Source: Anaeramoeba flamelloides (Eukaryota > Metamonada > Anaeramoebidae). From it: a stretch of 64,000 nucleotides of DNA. The notes beneath the pieces were generated by a model that ran no database searches, had not been told where the DNA came from, and saw only the letters and a program-made list of their open reading frames with translations. The stretch is taken from assembly GCA_027625915.1 (NCBI GenBank), contig JANTQA010000033.1, positions 5,828,001-5,892,000 on the forward strand, in the 5' to 3' direction. Both the position numbers and the translations under genes were made by a program. Below are positions 46,491 through 57,338 of this stretch, in pieces (position 1 is the stretch's first letter; each line of letters begins with the position of its first letter).

Positions 46491-46673
46491 TTACTGATTG
46501 TTCGTTTTTGGTTTTCTTTGATCATAAGATGTCTAGGTCTTCTATAAAAAAGAAATACCTCTTTTATTTTGACACCATTTGTTTTAACAAATCTTCAAGT
46601 ATTATTTTTTCAAATTTAATTTTGAACTCTTGGAATAAATGAAGAAATCTAAATCTATTCAATACTGGTATTT

Positions 46674-46826
46674 TAATTCTAAATGGGAAACAATTTTCAC
46701 TTTCAATCCCATATTTTTCTTTAATAAAAAGAGTTACAAACAAGTAGTGAAGTCTGTGATCTCTAACTCAAAAAGAAAATTGAAAATGAAATGAAAATTT
46801 GTACAATTTATTATTCAAATACCAGT
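46674..46826. mobile_element. Small inverted-repeat element (family W, copy 2)
   Basis: 153 bp, TACTGGTATTTTAATTCTAA to TTCAAATACCAGTA, with TA at each end suggesting a TA target duplication. Internal words AAATGGGAAACAATTTTCAC are shared with the other W copies. About 650 bp upstream of the Ras gene start. Confidence 0.58.
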
Positions 46827-47481
46827 ACAACTGATCCAAAAAATTCACAATGAAAAAACGATTGACGAATTCCAGTCAAGAAAAAAGAAGTGTAGACGAT
46901 TTGATTATCAATCTTGGTAAAAACTCTCTCAACACAAATTTAGATAGCTGAAAAACGAAAATATTACTCATTTCAAAACAAACATGGGATTTTTTGATAA
47001 GGGAAAACTTTGAATTGTTTTATTCCAAATTCCGAAATACTATTATTTTCCAATTAAAAAAAGAAGAAATTTTCATTAATTTTTACTTTTTAAAAATATG
47101 TTTTGACAAAAAAAAGACTTGAACAAAACAACACACAAAACAGAAAAATTACTTGAAAATTCATCTTTTGGGCATTGTCGAAAAAACAAGAGAATTGATT
47201 TGAAAAATCTGCATTTTTTAAAGTAAAAAACCAAACTCTCAAACCTGTTAACACTTTAGTTTAACATGAAGAAAGAGAAAAAGATTAGTTGAATTTTAAA
47301 AAAAAAACTAAAATTTATTCTTTTCAAATCTACTCTCATGAATTATTAAAAATTTACAATTAATGGAAAAACTGAACCAAGTTGAAAATTCGTTGTGAGA
47401 GTAAATTATAAATTTGTCAAAAGAAGATAAAATAATGTTTTATTTTTTAAACTTGATCTAATAATTATTGATTTTTTTAGG

Positions 47482-50400
47482 ATGGGTGAAAGATTTAAGA
47501 TTGTGCTTTTAGGAGGATCTGGTGTTGGTAAATCTGCAATTACACTAATGTTTCTTCAAGGAACATTTCTTTCAGAGTATTTGTTTATTTCTTTTACAAG
47601 TGTTCTCATAAAACATAACAAACCCGAATGAACAAAAGAACTTTAACTTTTCTTTTTTTTTTGTTTTCTTGCGAATAAATATTAATTTCACTAGATATGA
47701 TCCGACCCTTGAAGAAACCTTCCGTAAAACGATGGCAATTGAAAACAAAAGCTGTTTGTTGGACATTTTAGACACAGCGGGTCAAGAATCGTATACAACA
47801 ATGGAATCAAGATATATCCAGAATGGCGATGGGTTCTTAATTGTTTATTCGGTGACATCTGAAACAACTTTCGAAAAAGTTTCCACAATATATGATTTGG
47901 TATGTTACTCTTTTGTCTGTTTTACATTTCTTATTTTTTTCAATAAAGCCACATAAGGTGTGTCTTTTTGTTGATCAAAAAAAAAAAAAAAAAAATCGAT
48001 TTGATACTGCTAATCGAAAGAAGAGAGTGAGAAAAGCACCCGAAAAGTGTTGATCAAAATGTTTGGCTCACTTTTTTAAACAAAAGGGATTCTTTTTTCC
48101 AAATTTACAAAACTCCCTTTTTTCAAATAGCTTTAGATAAATATTTTCTCTTTTGTTTTTCTTCATTCGGTTTTGTTTTTTGATTTTTTCAAAAAAACAG
48201 TTTGCGGAGCAATCTATTCCTAAATGTTGAATGAGCAAATAACCTCAACATGACTCGAAAATCTGTTTTCAGAACAACTGTTCAAAATTATTCTTTTACT
48301 TTCATAATTATTATGAAACAAAATATCGAGAAATTTAGGGTTTTCCTGGTCTTTGTCAACAACAATGCTCTAGACTCTTTTTTGATTGAAGGCAATTTGA
48401 ATTTTTCCAAATATTTTTCAAAAAGGTAAAAAAAAACATTTGATTTGATTTGAAGTGTTACCCAAATAAACGAAAGACTCTTAGTTTCAATTTTTTTTCA
48501 GAATTTGTATGACTTAAATTCTTAATTCGAATTTTTATTGGGATTCCCTTATCTCAAATAGTTTTACTGTTTTTTTTTTTTTTGCTTTATTTTACAACTG
48601 AAGCAAAAAAATATTTGTTTTGAATTCAAGTGTGTTTGTGAACAAGTTTAAACACAAATTTGAGTTTCGAATTCTTTTTCAAGAAAAGTCTCCAAAGCTG
48701 TAATTGTCCGATTAATCAATGAAAAATTTCAAGTTCCTTTTCCCAAAAATAGTTGCAGCATTATTAGCCGAAAAAAAAACAAAAAGATCTTCATAAAATC
48801 AATAGAAAATGAAGAATTCACTCACACAAATTTTGGAGTTAAAATTAAATTTTTTAAAATTCGCATCAACAGCAATGTACGAAATTTTTCATAGTTAGTT
48901 TTTTCAAATGTTTTGTATTTTGAAAGAGAAAAAAAATGCAAGTTTTCTTTTACACGATTATCGAAATTTTTATCACATTTCCTTTTTCGAATTTTTTCAA
49001 TAACGAAATTGAAAAAAATACAAAAGAATCTGATCATGAACACTTTTCCTTCCAATTTATTTGCTGACAGTTGAATAAAAAATGGGAAAAAAATTTCACT
49101 TCATTTTCATATTTCGTTTATTAAAACAAGTCGAGTTTGAAATTGAGAGAAATTTTATGGTTTGTTGTTTTATTTATTTGGTACCTGTTCCTTTTTATGT
49201 CTTTGAAAACTCAGAATTTTGAATTGAAAAGACAAATATTAGAATTGGAAAAAAAAAGACAATCAGAAAAAAAAATTTTTTTTTTTTAAAAGTTCAAGCT
49301 AACCCATCAAAATCATGAAAAAATTCTTTCAAAACAAAATCAAACATTTGCTAAGTTTACACTTTTTAATAACTTCACTTAAAATAAACACTATTGGTTA
49401 ATAAGAGATCTTTGATCGGAAATTATTTTTAGAGATATTTTACAATTTCAGGTTCTATTAAGATTTTTTTTCTCATTTTAATAGTAAAAAATTTGAAAAT
49501 TTTTTTGTAAACAGTTTATAGTCATTTAATTATATTTTAAGAGTATTTGAAATCTACTATTTGTTAAAAAATAAATGTACAAAATTTTCAATCAGGTTTC
49601 CTCAAAAAGATTTTCAAGGTCCTATAAAATTTCAAAATTTCAAATCCATAAAGAAGCTTAGGCTATTAATTTTATCTTGAGAATTGAGGACTTTTGATGA
49701 TTTATTTTTAATTATTGGGATGTGATTTTTTTGGAAAGCTGAATGAAAATTTTGATCTTTTTATTTTGCAATTAACAGTAACGAATATCTTTCAAATAGG
49801 GAATCAATTATTTTGACTATGAAAGAATTATTTGTTCTTTTAAAGTCCTATTCCCAGTATAAAAGCAAAAAATTGTAATTTTTTTTTAAATTAACCTTTT
49901 TGGAATATCTTAAAGTTGTAGTTATGAACCAAATATTTGGCAAGGTTTGAATAGTAATCATTTTTACATTTCAGGAAACTTTTTGTTAATGGAGTTTTTG
50001 AAAAAGGAGATTGAAAAAAAATGACAAAAAAAATGAACATTTTTTGCTTTTTTACTGGGACTAGGTCTTTAGTTTGAAAAAAATATTTTTTTTTTTGATT
50101 TTTCTGTTAGGCTTTTCAGAATTTAAAAGAATTGAGTAAAATTAAAGATTTTGCTCTATTCCTTTGGACCATGGAAAACCAAACGTTTGCTTTTCTTGAG
50201 TTTTCTGTTTATTTGTGAAGTGTTCTAGGTTTTTTTTACTTTTTGAAATAAACAGAAAATTTTAATAAATTTTCGGTTTATTTCGAAAAGCAAAAAAAAC
50301 CTAACGAAAATCAATAGATTTTACCAATAAAAAAGAAAACCTCAAAAAAACCGAGAACACTTAACAGAAAAAACAGAAAACCTCAAGAAAACCGTCGTTA

Positions 50401-52386
50401 GGTTTGTTTTTAATTTTTGAAATAAACAGAAAATTTAAGAAATTTTCTTTTCATTTCTCAAATTAAAAAAAAACCTAGGTACTCTATGCCACGCGACGGC
50501 ACTCTACAGACACTTTCGTTAGGTTTTTTTCAAGGATTTAAACGAATAGAGAAAAAATCTATGATTTTACTTTATTCTTTTTTAAATTAATAAAACCTCT
50601 GAAAAACCTAGGATACAGAATATTTATCATCAGTTTTTTTTTTATCCATATTTGAGTTTTTTTGAGATGATAAGAGTGTTTTCCAAAACTATTAGTTATT
50701 ACCAATTCAAAAAAATATCCTAAAGTTGAATTTAACAAAAATTATTTCCCCATCCATTTAACAATTTTCACCCCAAAATAGACCTTTTTTTCCTTACTTG
50801 AGACTTTTAAAAATCGTAGTACTGACAACAAGAAATACAACAACCTCAAGATTTTTAAGAACTGTAATGTTAGTTATATTGTGAATAAACGTTCTTAACA
50901 AGGATGGAATGGTAATTGAAGTCATAGTTTTATCTAACTTGAAATTTTCAATTTGAGTTTTTCATACTATTGATGTGCAAAAATAATTTCTTAATTTTTC
51001 ATGTTTTTTTGATAAAATTGTGATTTTTTCATTAACTGTGATACTTTTCCAGTCGGCCATCAATGATCAGTAATATTCGATGTATTTAGTAACATTATAT
51101 TGAATTTAAAAAAGAAAGGAAGTGATTAGGAGTAGAAACATCAAGGAAAAATCGAAAATACTTTCTCTAAAATCCATAAAAACCTAAACATCTTCAATAG
51201 TTTATTAACTGGAATTTGTTGTAATTTAAAACATCAAATATACTGTCAAATTTCCTCAACCTTGTGGGCATACCAGAAAAGTATCACAGTTAATGAAAAA
51301 ATCACAGTTTTATCAAAAAAACATGAAAAATTAAGAAATCATTTTTGCACATGTGAAGTAAATTATAATTGTTGATTATTATTTATTTGTTTGATTCTTT
51401 TTTATGTATATATTTTAATTGTATATATTAGCCTATTTTGGGTGGACTAACGGTTGTGAACGAAAGGGTATTTCAGAATTTAGAAAAAAAGATGTTCAGC
51501 TAAATTTTTATCCCATTTAAATTTCAAATCAAGTATTATTATTTTGAGAAAATTGTAATTAACCAAAGTCTGTCAAGGAATTAGTGTCTACCATGGAGAA
51601 AGAAGTCTAAAATTTAAGAATATTACTATTGAAGGGAAAACACATTAGTACTTCATGGTTTAAATAGTTTCTACAAATACTATTACAAAATAGTAAATGA
51701 TGATCTCAACAATTAAAAAGTATTTTTGTATTAGCAACAATTTTAGAAAAATTTTCTGAAAACAGCTGCACTTCCATACAAATTTAAAGGTTCAATCATC
51801 AATATTAGAACTTCAAAGTTGAAGAATAACTTTCTTAAATTTGTCTCTAAATCTAGATTAGTTGCTAAAAAATTGAATTTTTTTGAAAAAATGAAAACAA
51901 TTAACCCAGAGATTATTTTGAAAAACTATTCTAATACACAATGTAATTATATTGATGCTACAACTAGTTTGGTAAAAAGGAAATAACAATAATCATTCTT
52001 TGGGTTTTTTATGTTAAGGATTATTGATTCAAACTTCGAAATTTGAAAATTGAAAAAACAGTTACTTTTGGAAGGTCTAAATATTAGTTTATTAAATACT
52101 GGAATAATATTATTTTTGAGTTTCTTTTTTTAGATTTGAGAAAAGTAATTAAAAATAAATTCAAAAATGACATTTTTTAATTGCAATCACTGTATAGTGA
52201 TCAAAAAAACAGTGTCCAAAACCTATAATCTTATTTCAAAATAAAATCCGTGTTTTTTTTTAACTTTGTTTACCAAGCAAAATCTAAAATAACTACCCAC
52301 AGAAATAATAACAGGTTTTACTAACTAACAAATAATTTCAAATAAAAAATTATACCTCTTTGGTTCTGTAAATTACTTTTGGATAA

Positions 52387-52427
<41 letters not shown>

Positions 52428-52991
52428 GAAAAAGAGAGAAAATAAATTATAAAAAAATATGAGATAGAAGAAAAATATAATTTTAATGATCGTATCAATT
52501 CAATAATAAAAAATATATTTTTTACTTTTTGGTTTTGTTCTGGTTTCTATTTCTTTTTTGTAAATTTTGATTTTCTCATTTTTTTTTTCCTAATTAATAT
52601 TTTACCCTTTATTCTTATTCTTATTATTATTCTAATTATTATTATTATCTCCCTTTCTTTATTTTTATTATATATATATATATATATATATATTACTAAT
52701 ACAAAATCATCCAATAATCATAAAAAGGTTTTGAGAGTTAAAGATGTGGATTCTTTCCCAACAGTAATACTTGGAAATAAATCTGATTTGGCGACACAAA
52801 GAAAAGTCACACCAAACCAAGGAAAGGATTTATCAAATCAATATTCCTTACCATTTTTTGAAACATCTGCCTTACAAAATAAGAATGTGACTGAATCTTT
52901 TTCTTCTTTAGTACAAATTCTCCGAAAGAAAAGAGAAACTGATTTACTAACCAAAAAACAAAAAAAAAAAAAAAAATGTTTAATAATGTAA
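47482..52991 (+). CDS. Ras-family small GTPase, three exons, 187 aa
   Basis: Exons 47482-47576, 47695-47899 and 52728-52991; introns are GT-AG (47577-47694 and 47900-52727). The spliced length is exactly 564 nt, 187 codons plus TAA. A membrane-bound signalling switch cycling between GTP and GDP. All G boxes are present: G1 GGSGVGKS (residues 10-17), effector YDPTLEETFRK (~32-42), G3 LDTAGQESY (~56-64), G4 GNKSD (~115-119), G5 ETSA (~145-148). Exon 3 ends in a polylysine stretch and a CAAX box, CLIM, so it should be prenylated and held at the inner face of the plasma membrane like K-Ras4B. The G2 to G5 order, ETSA and CAAX mark it as Ras/Rap rather than Rab or Rho. The start ATG follows a TTTTTTTAG, so a 5'-UTR intron is possible. 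The exon joins rest on family fit; both are in phase. Confidence 0.9.
49580..49754. repeat. Repeat with 21-bp inverted arms, second copy
   Basis: Arms CAAAATTTTCAATCAGG... and GCTGAATGAAAATTTTG match those at 13710-13882, as does the inner phrase TGATTTATTTTTAAT. Weaker similarity continues to ~49960 (GGAATATCTTAAAG against GGAATATTTTAAAG at ~14146), so the true unit is longer than the arms. Confidence 0.5.
50085..50640. repeat. Cluster of short modular hairpins (H3)
   Basis: Third cluster with the H1/H2 word set: GTTAGGCTTTTCAGAATTTA, GTGTTCTAGGTTTTTTTTAC, AACCTAACGAAAATC, AACCGTCGTTAGGTTTG and CACTTTCGTTAGGTTTT. It also contains GCCACGCGACGGCACTC (about 50490), a GC-rich patch unusual for this DNA. 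It lies inside the Ras intron. Confidence 0.6.
50973..51352. mobile_element. Fold-back element with 77-bp inverted arms inside the Ras intron
   Basis: Arm 50973-51049 starts ATGTGCAAAAATAATTTC and arm 51276-51352 is its reverse complement with only about two mismatches, ending TTTTTGCACAT. The 226-bp loop is non-coding. The arm quality implies a recent insertion. No target duplication is obvious. A transcript of the Ras gene would carry this as a strong stem-loop. Confidence 0.78.
51575..51900 (+). repeat. Interspersed repeat (family S, copy 3)
   Basis: Direct, diverged copy of 4420-4760. Landmarks are AAGGAATTAGTGTCTACCA, AGAAGTCTAA, ACATTAGTACTTCATGGTT and TTTTTGTATTAGCAA. Non-coding; inside the Ras intron. 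Confidence 0.5.
52389..52423. repeat. (AT)n microsatellite
   Basis: About 35 bp of pure AT repeats in the Ras intron. A second run lies at 52671-52692, ~35 bp before exon 3, close to the branch-point region. Confidence 0.8.
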
Positions 52992-53580
52992 TTTTCTCAT
53001 AATTGATTAAAAAAAAATATTTTATTTCGTTTTGTATTTTTTTTTTTATTATTTTTTTAAAATCCCTTTTTATTATTATTTATTTTATATATATACACTG
53101 TTCTTTTTTGATATAAATTATTTTATAATTCTTTTTAAATTTTTGTATAATACTAAATCTCAAATTAAAAAAATAAAACAATTTATAATTTGTCAATTTT
53201 TTAAAAGTTATTATTATTATTTATTGGAAATAGTAAAATTCTGTAATATTTCATTTTGGAAAATTGGCTTGTGAATTAAAATATTTTGCAAGTATTTAAC
53301 TTTAAAACAAAAAAGATCTTTTCAAAAAATTTTCTCTTTTGAGTAAAATTTTGTTTTAATCACAAAAAAAAATTTCTATCAATATAATAAAAAAATCCTA
53401 CTATTTTTGCATCCTCATTAACAGGAAAATTTTTTTTTTTTGCAATGATAATTAACCATCATAGAAAAAAAAAACAATAAACTGATAGTCCAGGAATAAA
53501 TCATTTATATAATGGTCCGCCCCCTTCTACTTTAGTGTTTGATATAAAAAAAAACGGAGAAACTCAATAATAAAAAAAAG

Positions 53581-54018
53581 TAACCGTTTTGGAAAAAAAG
53601 TGAAACCGAGAAAAAAAAGTGAAACACGATTTTTCATTGGGAACCTTACTGAAAATGAAAAGTAAAATAAATTAAAAGAAGAAACTACTGTACTTCAAAT
53701 AATAACCCATTATATTATTTTCAATCAACTCAACAAATCCAATTTAAATCGACTTTCTTATCGAAATTGTTGCTGTGGTTTGGAGATCTCAAAAATAGTT
53801 CAATTTTTTGAACAAATTTTTAATAATTGATCAATCAAAGAAAAACCCTCATACTAAAAGATAGTATTAAAAAAACTGTTTTTGTGGTGAATACTTCATT
53901 TTGTCTTTATTTATTTATTCTTTTCTTAATTGATCTTACTTTTCATTTTCAGAAAGGTTCCCAATAAAAAACGGTGTTTCGATTTTTATCACTGTTTCAC
54001 TTTTTTTCCACAAAGGTA
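53581..54018. mobile_element. Fold-back element with ~90-bp inverted arms
   Basis: Left arm 53581-53672 and right arm 53928-54018 are inverted copies: GGAAAAAAAGTGAAAC, TTGGGAACCTTACTGAAAA and GAAAATGAAAAGTAA face their complements. The arms themselves repeat GTGAAAC twice. Loop ~255 bp, non-coding. Only 14 bp separate it from the TTAA element at 54033. Confidence 0.68.
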
Positions 54019-54032
54019 AATTTTAAAAAAGT

Positions 54033-55189
54033 TTAAGGGGGTAGTATTATTTAAAAATAAAATGAAATCGTGTAAAGATCCAATGAAAAAAAATTTTTTT
54101 TTGTAATTTGTGTTTTGACTTATGAAATGGATGAGTTAACCTCATTTAAACAATTTATTAATTTGAGTCTCTTTTTTGAAATTCAAAATTTTATTGTTTC
54201 CAATATAAAACGAAAAAAAGTAACATATTATTTTGTTTAATAATGAAATTAATTCTTGAAAATGGGAAAACATATTTTTCATTTAAATGTTGGAAAGTTA
54301 TGATTTCGAAAGAAAATTTTTTATTTGGATTAATATTTTTTAATTATTCAATATTTCATTCAAATCTCAACCAATAAAATTAATTGAAGTATTGGCGATT
54401 CAATAAATGTGTATTTGGTAGAAGATTAATAAACTATATTTTATCAATTAAATTGAGTTCTATTAAGCAAAAAAAAATTATTTCTTTAAAGTTTTGAAAA
54501 GAGTTGTTTTCAGTTTTTCAAAAAATGATAATAAATTGCAAAAAAAAATTTTAACAAAATCGTCAATTTTGAAAAAATTTTTTAAATAGTTAGAAGGATT
54601 CGCTGTGATAAGGCCCAAACAATTTATTAAATTATTTTTGGTAGAAAAAAAATAATTTTTCTTTTTTGAGGATAAAATTGACTAATTCCAAAAGTCTTCA
54701 AGAAAATTTTATTTTGAAAAAACGAATTTCCCTTTAAAACAAAAAAAAATTCTTAGTAAAATTTTTAAATAACTTTAAAACTTTAATTATTATAACTATA
54801 TTTATTAAAAAAATATAATTATTATGTAATAATCCGTTGAATATATTATTTTTTTAGTTAACCAAAAATTTAATCTCCAAAAAGAAAAAAAATCTTTATA
54901 TTAATATTACTGGTAACAAAGACAATTTGCTGTATAATAATAATCAAAATAACAATAAAAGATGTAAAAAATTTTTATAATATGAGAAATAAAATGAATT
55001 TAATAGTTTTCTTTTTCGGAAAAAATGGAAAAAAAAAATCGACCTGTTGAAACTAAAATTTCCTTTCTGAATTTCTTGGTTGATTAGAAATTTTTGACAC
55101 TTGGCACATAAAAAAAATGTAATTAGAAAATACCAAGAATAATATATTTTAAAATTTTGCCTTGTTGTCAAAGAAGACTGATCCCTTAA
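54033..55189. mobile_element. TTAA-bounded DNA element (family P, copy 2)
   Basis: Inverted copy of 1649-2768. It begins TTAAGGGGGTAGTATTATTT and ends AAGACTGATCCCTTAA, so both ends are TTAA next to GGG/CCC. An open frame at 54944-55252 (-) is not kept in copy 1, so I do not call it a gene. Fits piggyBac- or Sola3-type TTAA integration, although classic piggyBac ends read CCC inward from TTAA, not GGG. Confidence 0.58.
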
Positions 55190-55744
55190 GTGAAAAAAAA
55201 GTAGAGAGTTGAGTATCATAAAAAAATATAATCTTGTATAAAGCAGCCCCAAGTAAGCAATGGAATTTTATTATAAATAACCCATGATTTTTGAGTACAT
55301 ACTAATTAACTCTAAAATCAGATATTCCTAGTTATCTGATCATATACCTAGAAAGTTTCAAATTTTTTCTGAAATAATAATGAAAATTTTATTTTTTATT
55401 TTAAAAAAATGCTCAAAATTGAATTTCAAATAAAATGAAAATTAAAAGTGTTCTTGATTTATAATTACTTTTAAAGTAATTAAATATAATATAATTTTCA
55501 CTTTTATGCAAACAAAATTAATTATCTGATTCATTATTGATAATTTCCATTTTCTTGAAATATCACTTTACATCACTCAATAATTTAAACCCTTTTATTA
55601 AGTGTTTTTGTTTTATTATTATTAATATTCTAGGTATCAAAAAGTTAACTGATATGAAAATTTTTTTAAAATCATAAAATTTAGGTTTTTGAGAATTTTA
55701 ATTTTTTTTTTTAATACAGAGTTTTTAATTTATTTTTCTTCTTC

Positions 55745-56703
55745 TTAAGGGACTAGTCTCTATTAAATTTTTTTAGGTGAATTTAATAGAGATTTAGAAA
55801 TTTTTTTTGCCAATTACTTAGATTTGAAATCAAAGTGAAAAACTTATTTTTATAGTAATGAAATCTCGTTAAATGGAATCAATTAAATTTAGTTATTGTT
55901 TTTATGGAAATAAAAAAATTTTCCCATTTTTCACTTTTTTGAAAGTTGCTTTTTTTCAACTTTTCGCAAAAATACAAAAAATACAAAAAAATATGAGCAA
56001 GAAAGCAAAACCTTGTTGTGTTTGTTTAAGACCTATAAAAAATAATTTGAAAAATAAACCTGAAAAGGGTTTTTTGGATTTACATGAAAAAACAGTTAGA
56101 TTCAAAAAAAATATGTAATATATGCTTGACTCGAAAATAAAAAAAATGTTTCTTTTGCTTGTACCATTCTTTTTTTTTCATGAACCTACTTTATGAGTTT
56201 ACACTCTTATGTTTTTGTTGAATTTGAAGTTTTTTTTTTAATCTTTCCAAATTACCATTCCAAAAGTTTTTGTCAGATTCAAAAAAAAATCAAAGAAAAA
56301 AATAAGAACTATTTTGTCAAAAAGTAATAATTGATAAGATAAATTGAGTTCTTTATAGAATTAAGTTGGATGAACATAAGTGAATAAGACAATATTCACC
56401 AGTTTTAAATTATTTTCCCATTTTTCCAAATGAGAATAAATATTAATTTTGAAGAAAATAATTAAATCCAAAATTTAACAAAAATTTCTCTTTCATTAAA
56501 AAGAACTTTTTTAAACAATAAAATTTTCAAATACACTTTTTTTTGACAGAATTGTAAAATTTTTAAAAAATAAGAAGAAAAAGTTCTAACATTGAAAAAA
56601 ACCTGTCTATTTTTAATTTTAAACATATTTCAAGATAAGGATTCCTTATTTATTATTGGTCAAAAAAAAAATTAATAGAGACTAGTTCCTTAAAACAAAA
56701 ATC
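55745..56703 (+). mobile_element. TTAA-bounded element with a Cys-rich transposase-tail remnant (piggyBac-like)
   Basis: Ends TTAAGGGACTAGTCTCTATT and AATAGAGACTAGTTCCTTAA are inverted over ~20 bp with TTAA outside. Inside, 55993-56118 (+) reads MSKKAKPCCVCLRPIKNN and continues in broken frames to CNICLTRK and CFFCLYH by ~56190. The spacing CxxC...CxxC...CxxCxxxH recalls the cross-brace zinc finger at the end of piggyBac transposases. The DDD catalytic core is absent, so this is an internally deleted derivative. The TTAA ends are firm; the zinc-finger match is tentative. Confidence 0.5.
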
Positions 56704-57092
56704 AATTTTACTTTTTTTTTTTTTATATATAAAATATGGCTATGTTGAATAAGTAACTTTCTCAAAAAGTCCTATATATAAATTTTCTAGTTGTTTGGTT
56801 GGCCTAAATGAAAATAAAAAAAATTATTTGGAAAATATTATGCAAATATCATTTTTTTAGGAATTCATTATGATAAGAGAAAATTACTCATGAGTAAAAA
56901 TACCTTATTAATACCCACTATAGGACACCTTGATGGAAAAAATTAATAAAAAGTTCTAACTCAAGCTTAAAACACAACTTATCTAATGAATAGGATTTTC
57001 TGACTAAGATGATTGAGAATAATTGTTTTTTTTTTTTTTTGAGATTTAATTAAGCTTCCTTATTGATCTTTGAGATAAAATTTTAATTACTT

Positions 57093-57338
57093 GTGTATTT
57101 GAAATTTAAATGGGACAAAAATTTTCACTTGATTTTTATTTTCCTTTTGATTTTCGATTTTCTTTTACAAATATAGTCTTTAATGAAATAGACGAAATTT
57201 GTGATTTCTTGTTTGATTTGTTTGGTACTTGTTTATGCTATTTATTAGTAAATGAAGAATCCTAAATTGAAACAAATATTAAAATTGTTAAAAGGGTAAT
57301 CAAGCGAAATTTGATCCCATTTAAATTTCAAATACCAA
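57093..57338. mobile_element. Small inverted-repeat element (family W, copy 3)
   Basis: Ends GTATTTGAAATTTAAATGGG and CCCATTTAAATTTCAAATAC are inverted copies. Longer than W1 and W2 but with the same words. Non-coding. The ~750 bp to the eS27 gene hold only a chance frame at 57734-58060 (-). Confidence 0.55.

Larger units (their letters stand above)
47900..52727 (+). other. Giant 4.8-kb intron of the Ras gene
   Basis: Begins GTATGTTACT and ends in ...TCATAAAAAG just before exon 3, with a branch-point-like TACTAAT ~35 nt upstream of the acceptor. The other introns here are ~120-200 nt. It holds an interspersed repeat (49580-49754), hairpin cluster H3, a fold-back element (50973-51352), a family-S repeat and two (AT)n runs, so it appears swollen by insertions. 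An open frame at 48822-49055 (-) has no recognisable content. Confidence 0.75.

Noticed and set aside
47900-48250. Alternative exon 3 of Ras close to exon 2
   Set aside because: No stretch encoding NKxD or ETSA is found before 52728, whereas 52728-52991 completes the G domain in phase with a CAAX end.
54944-55252. 102-codon minus-strand frame
   Set aside because: Inside TTAA element P copy 2; the matching part of copy 1 is not open.
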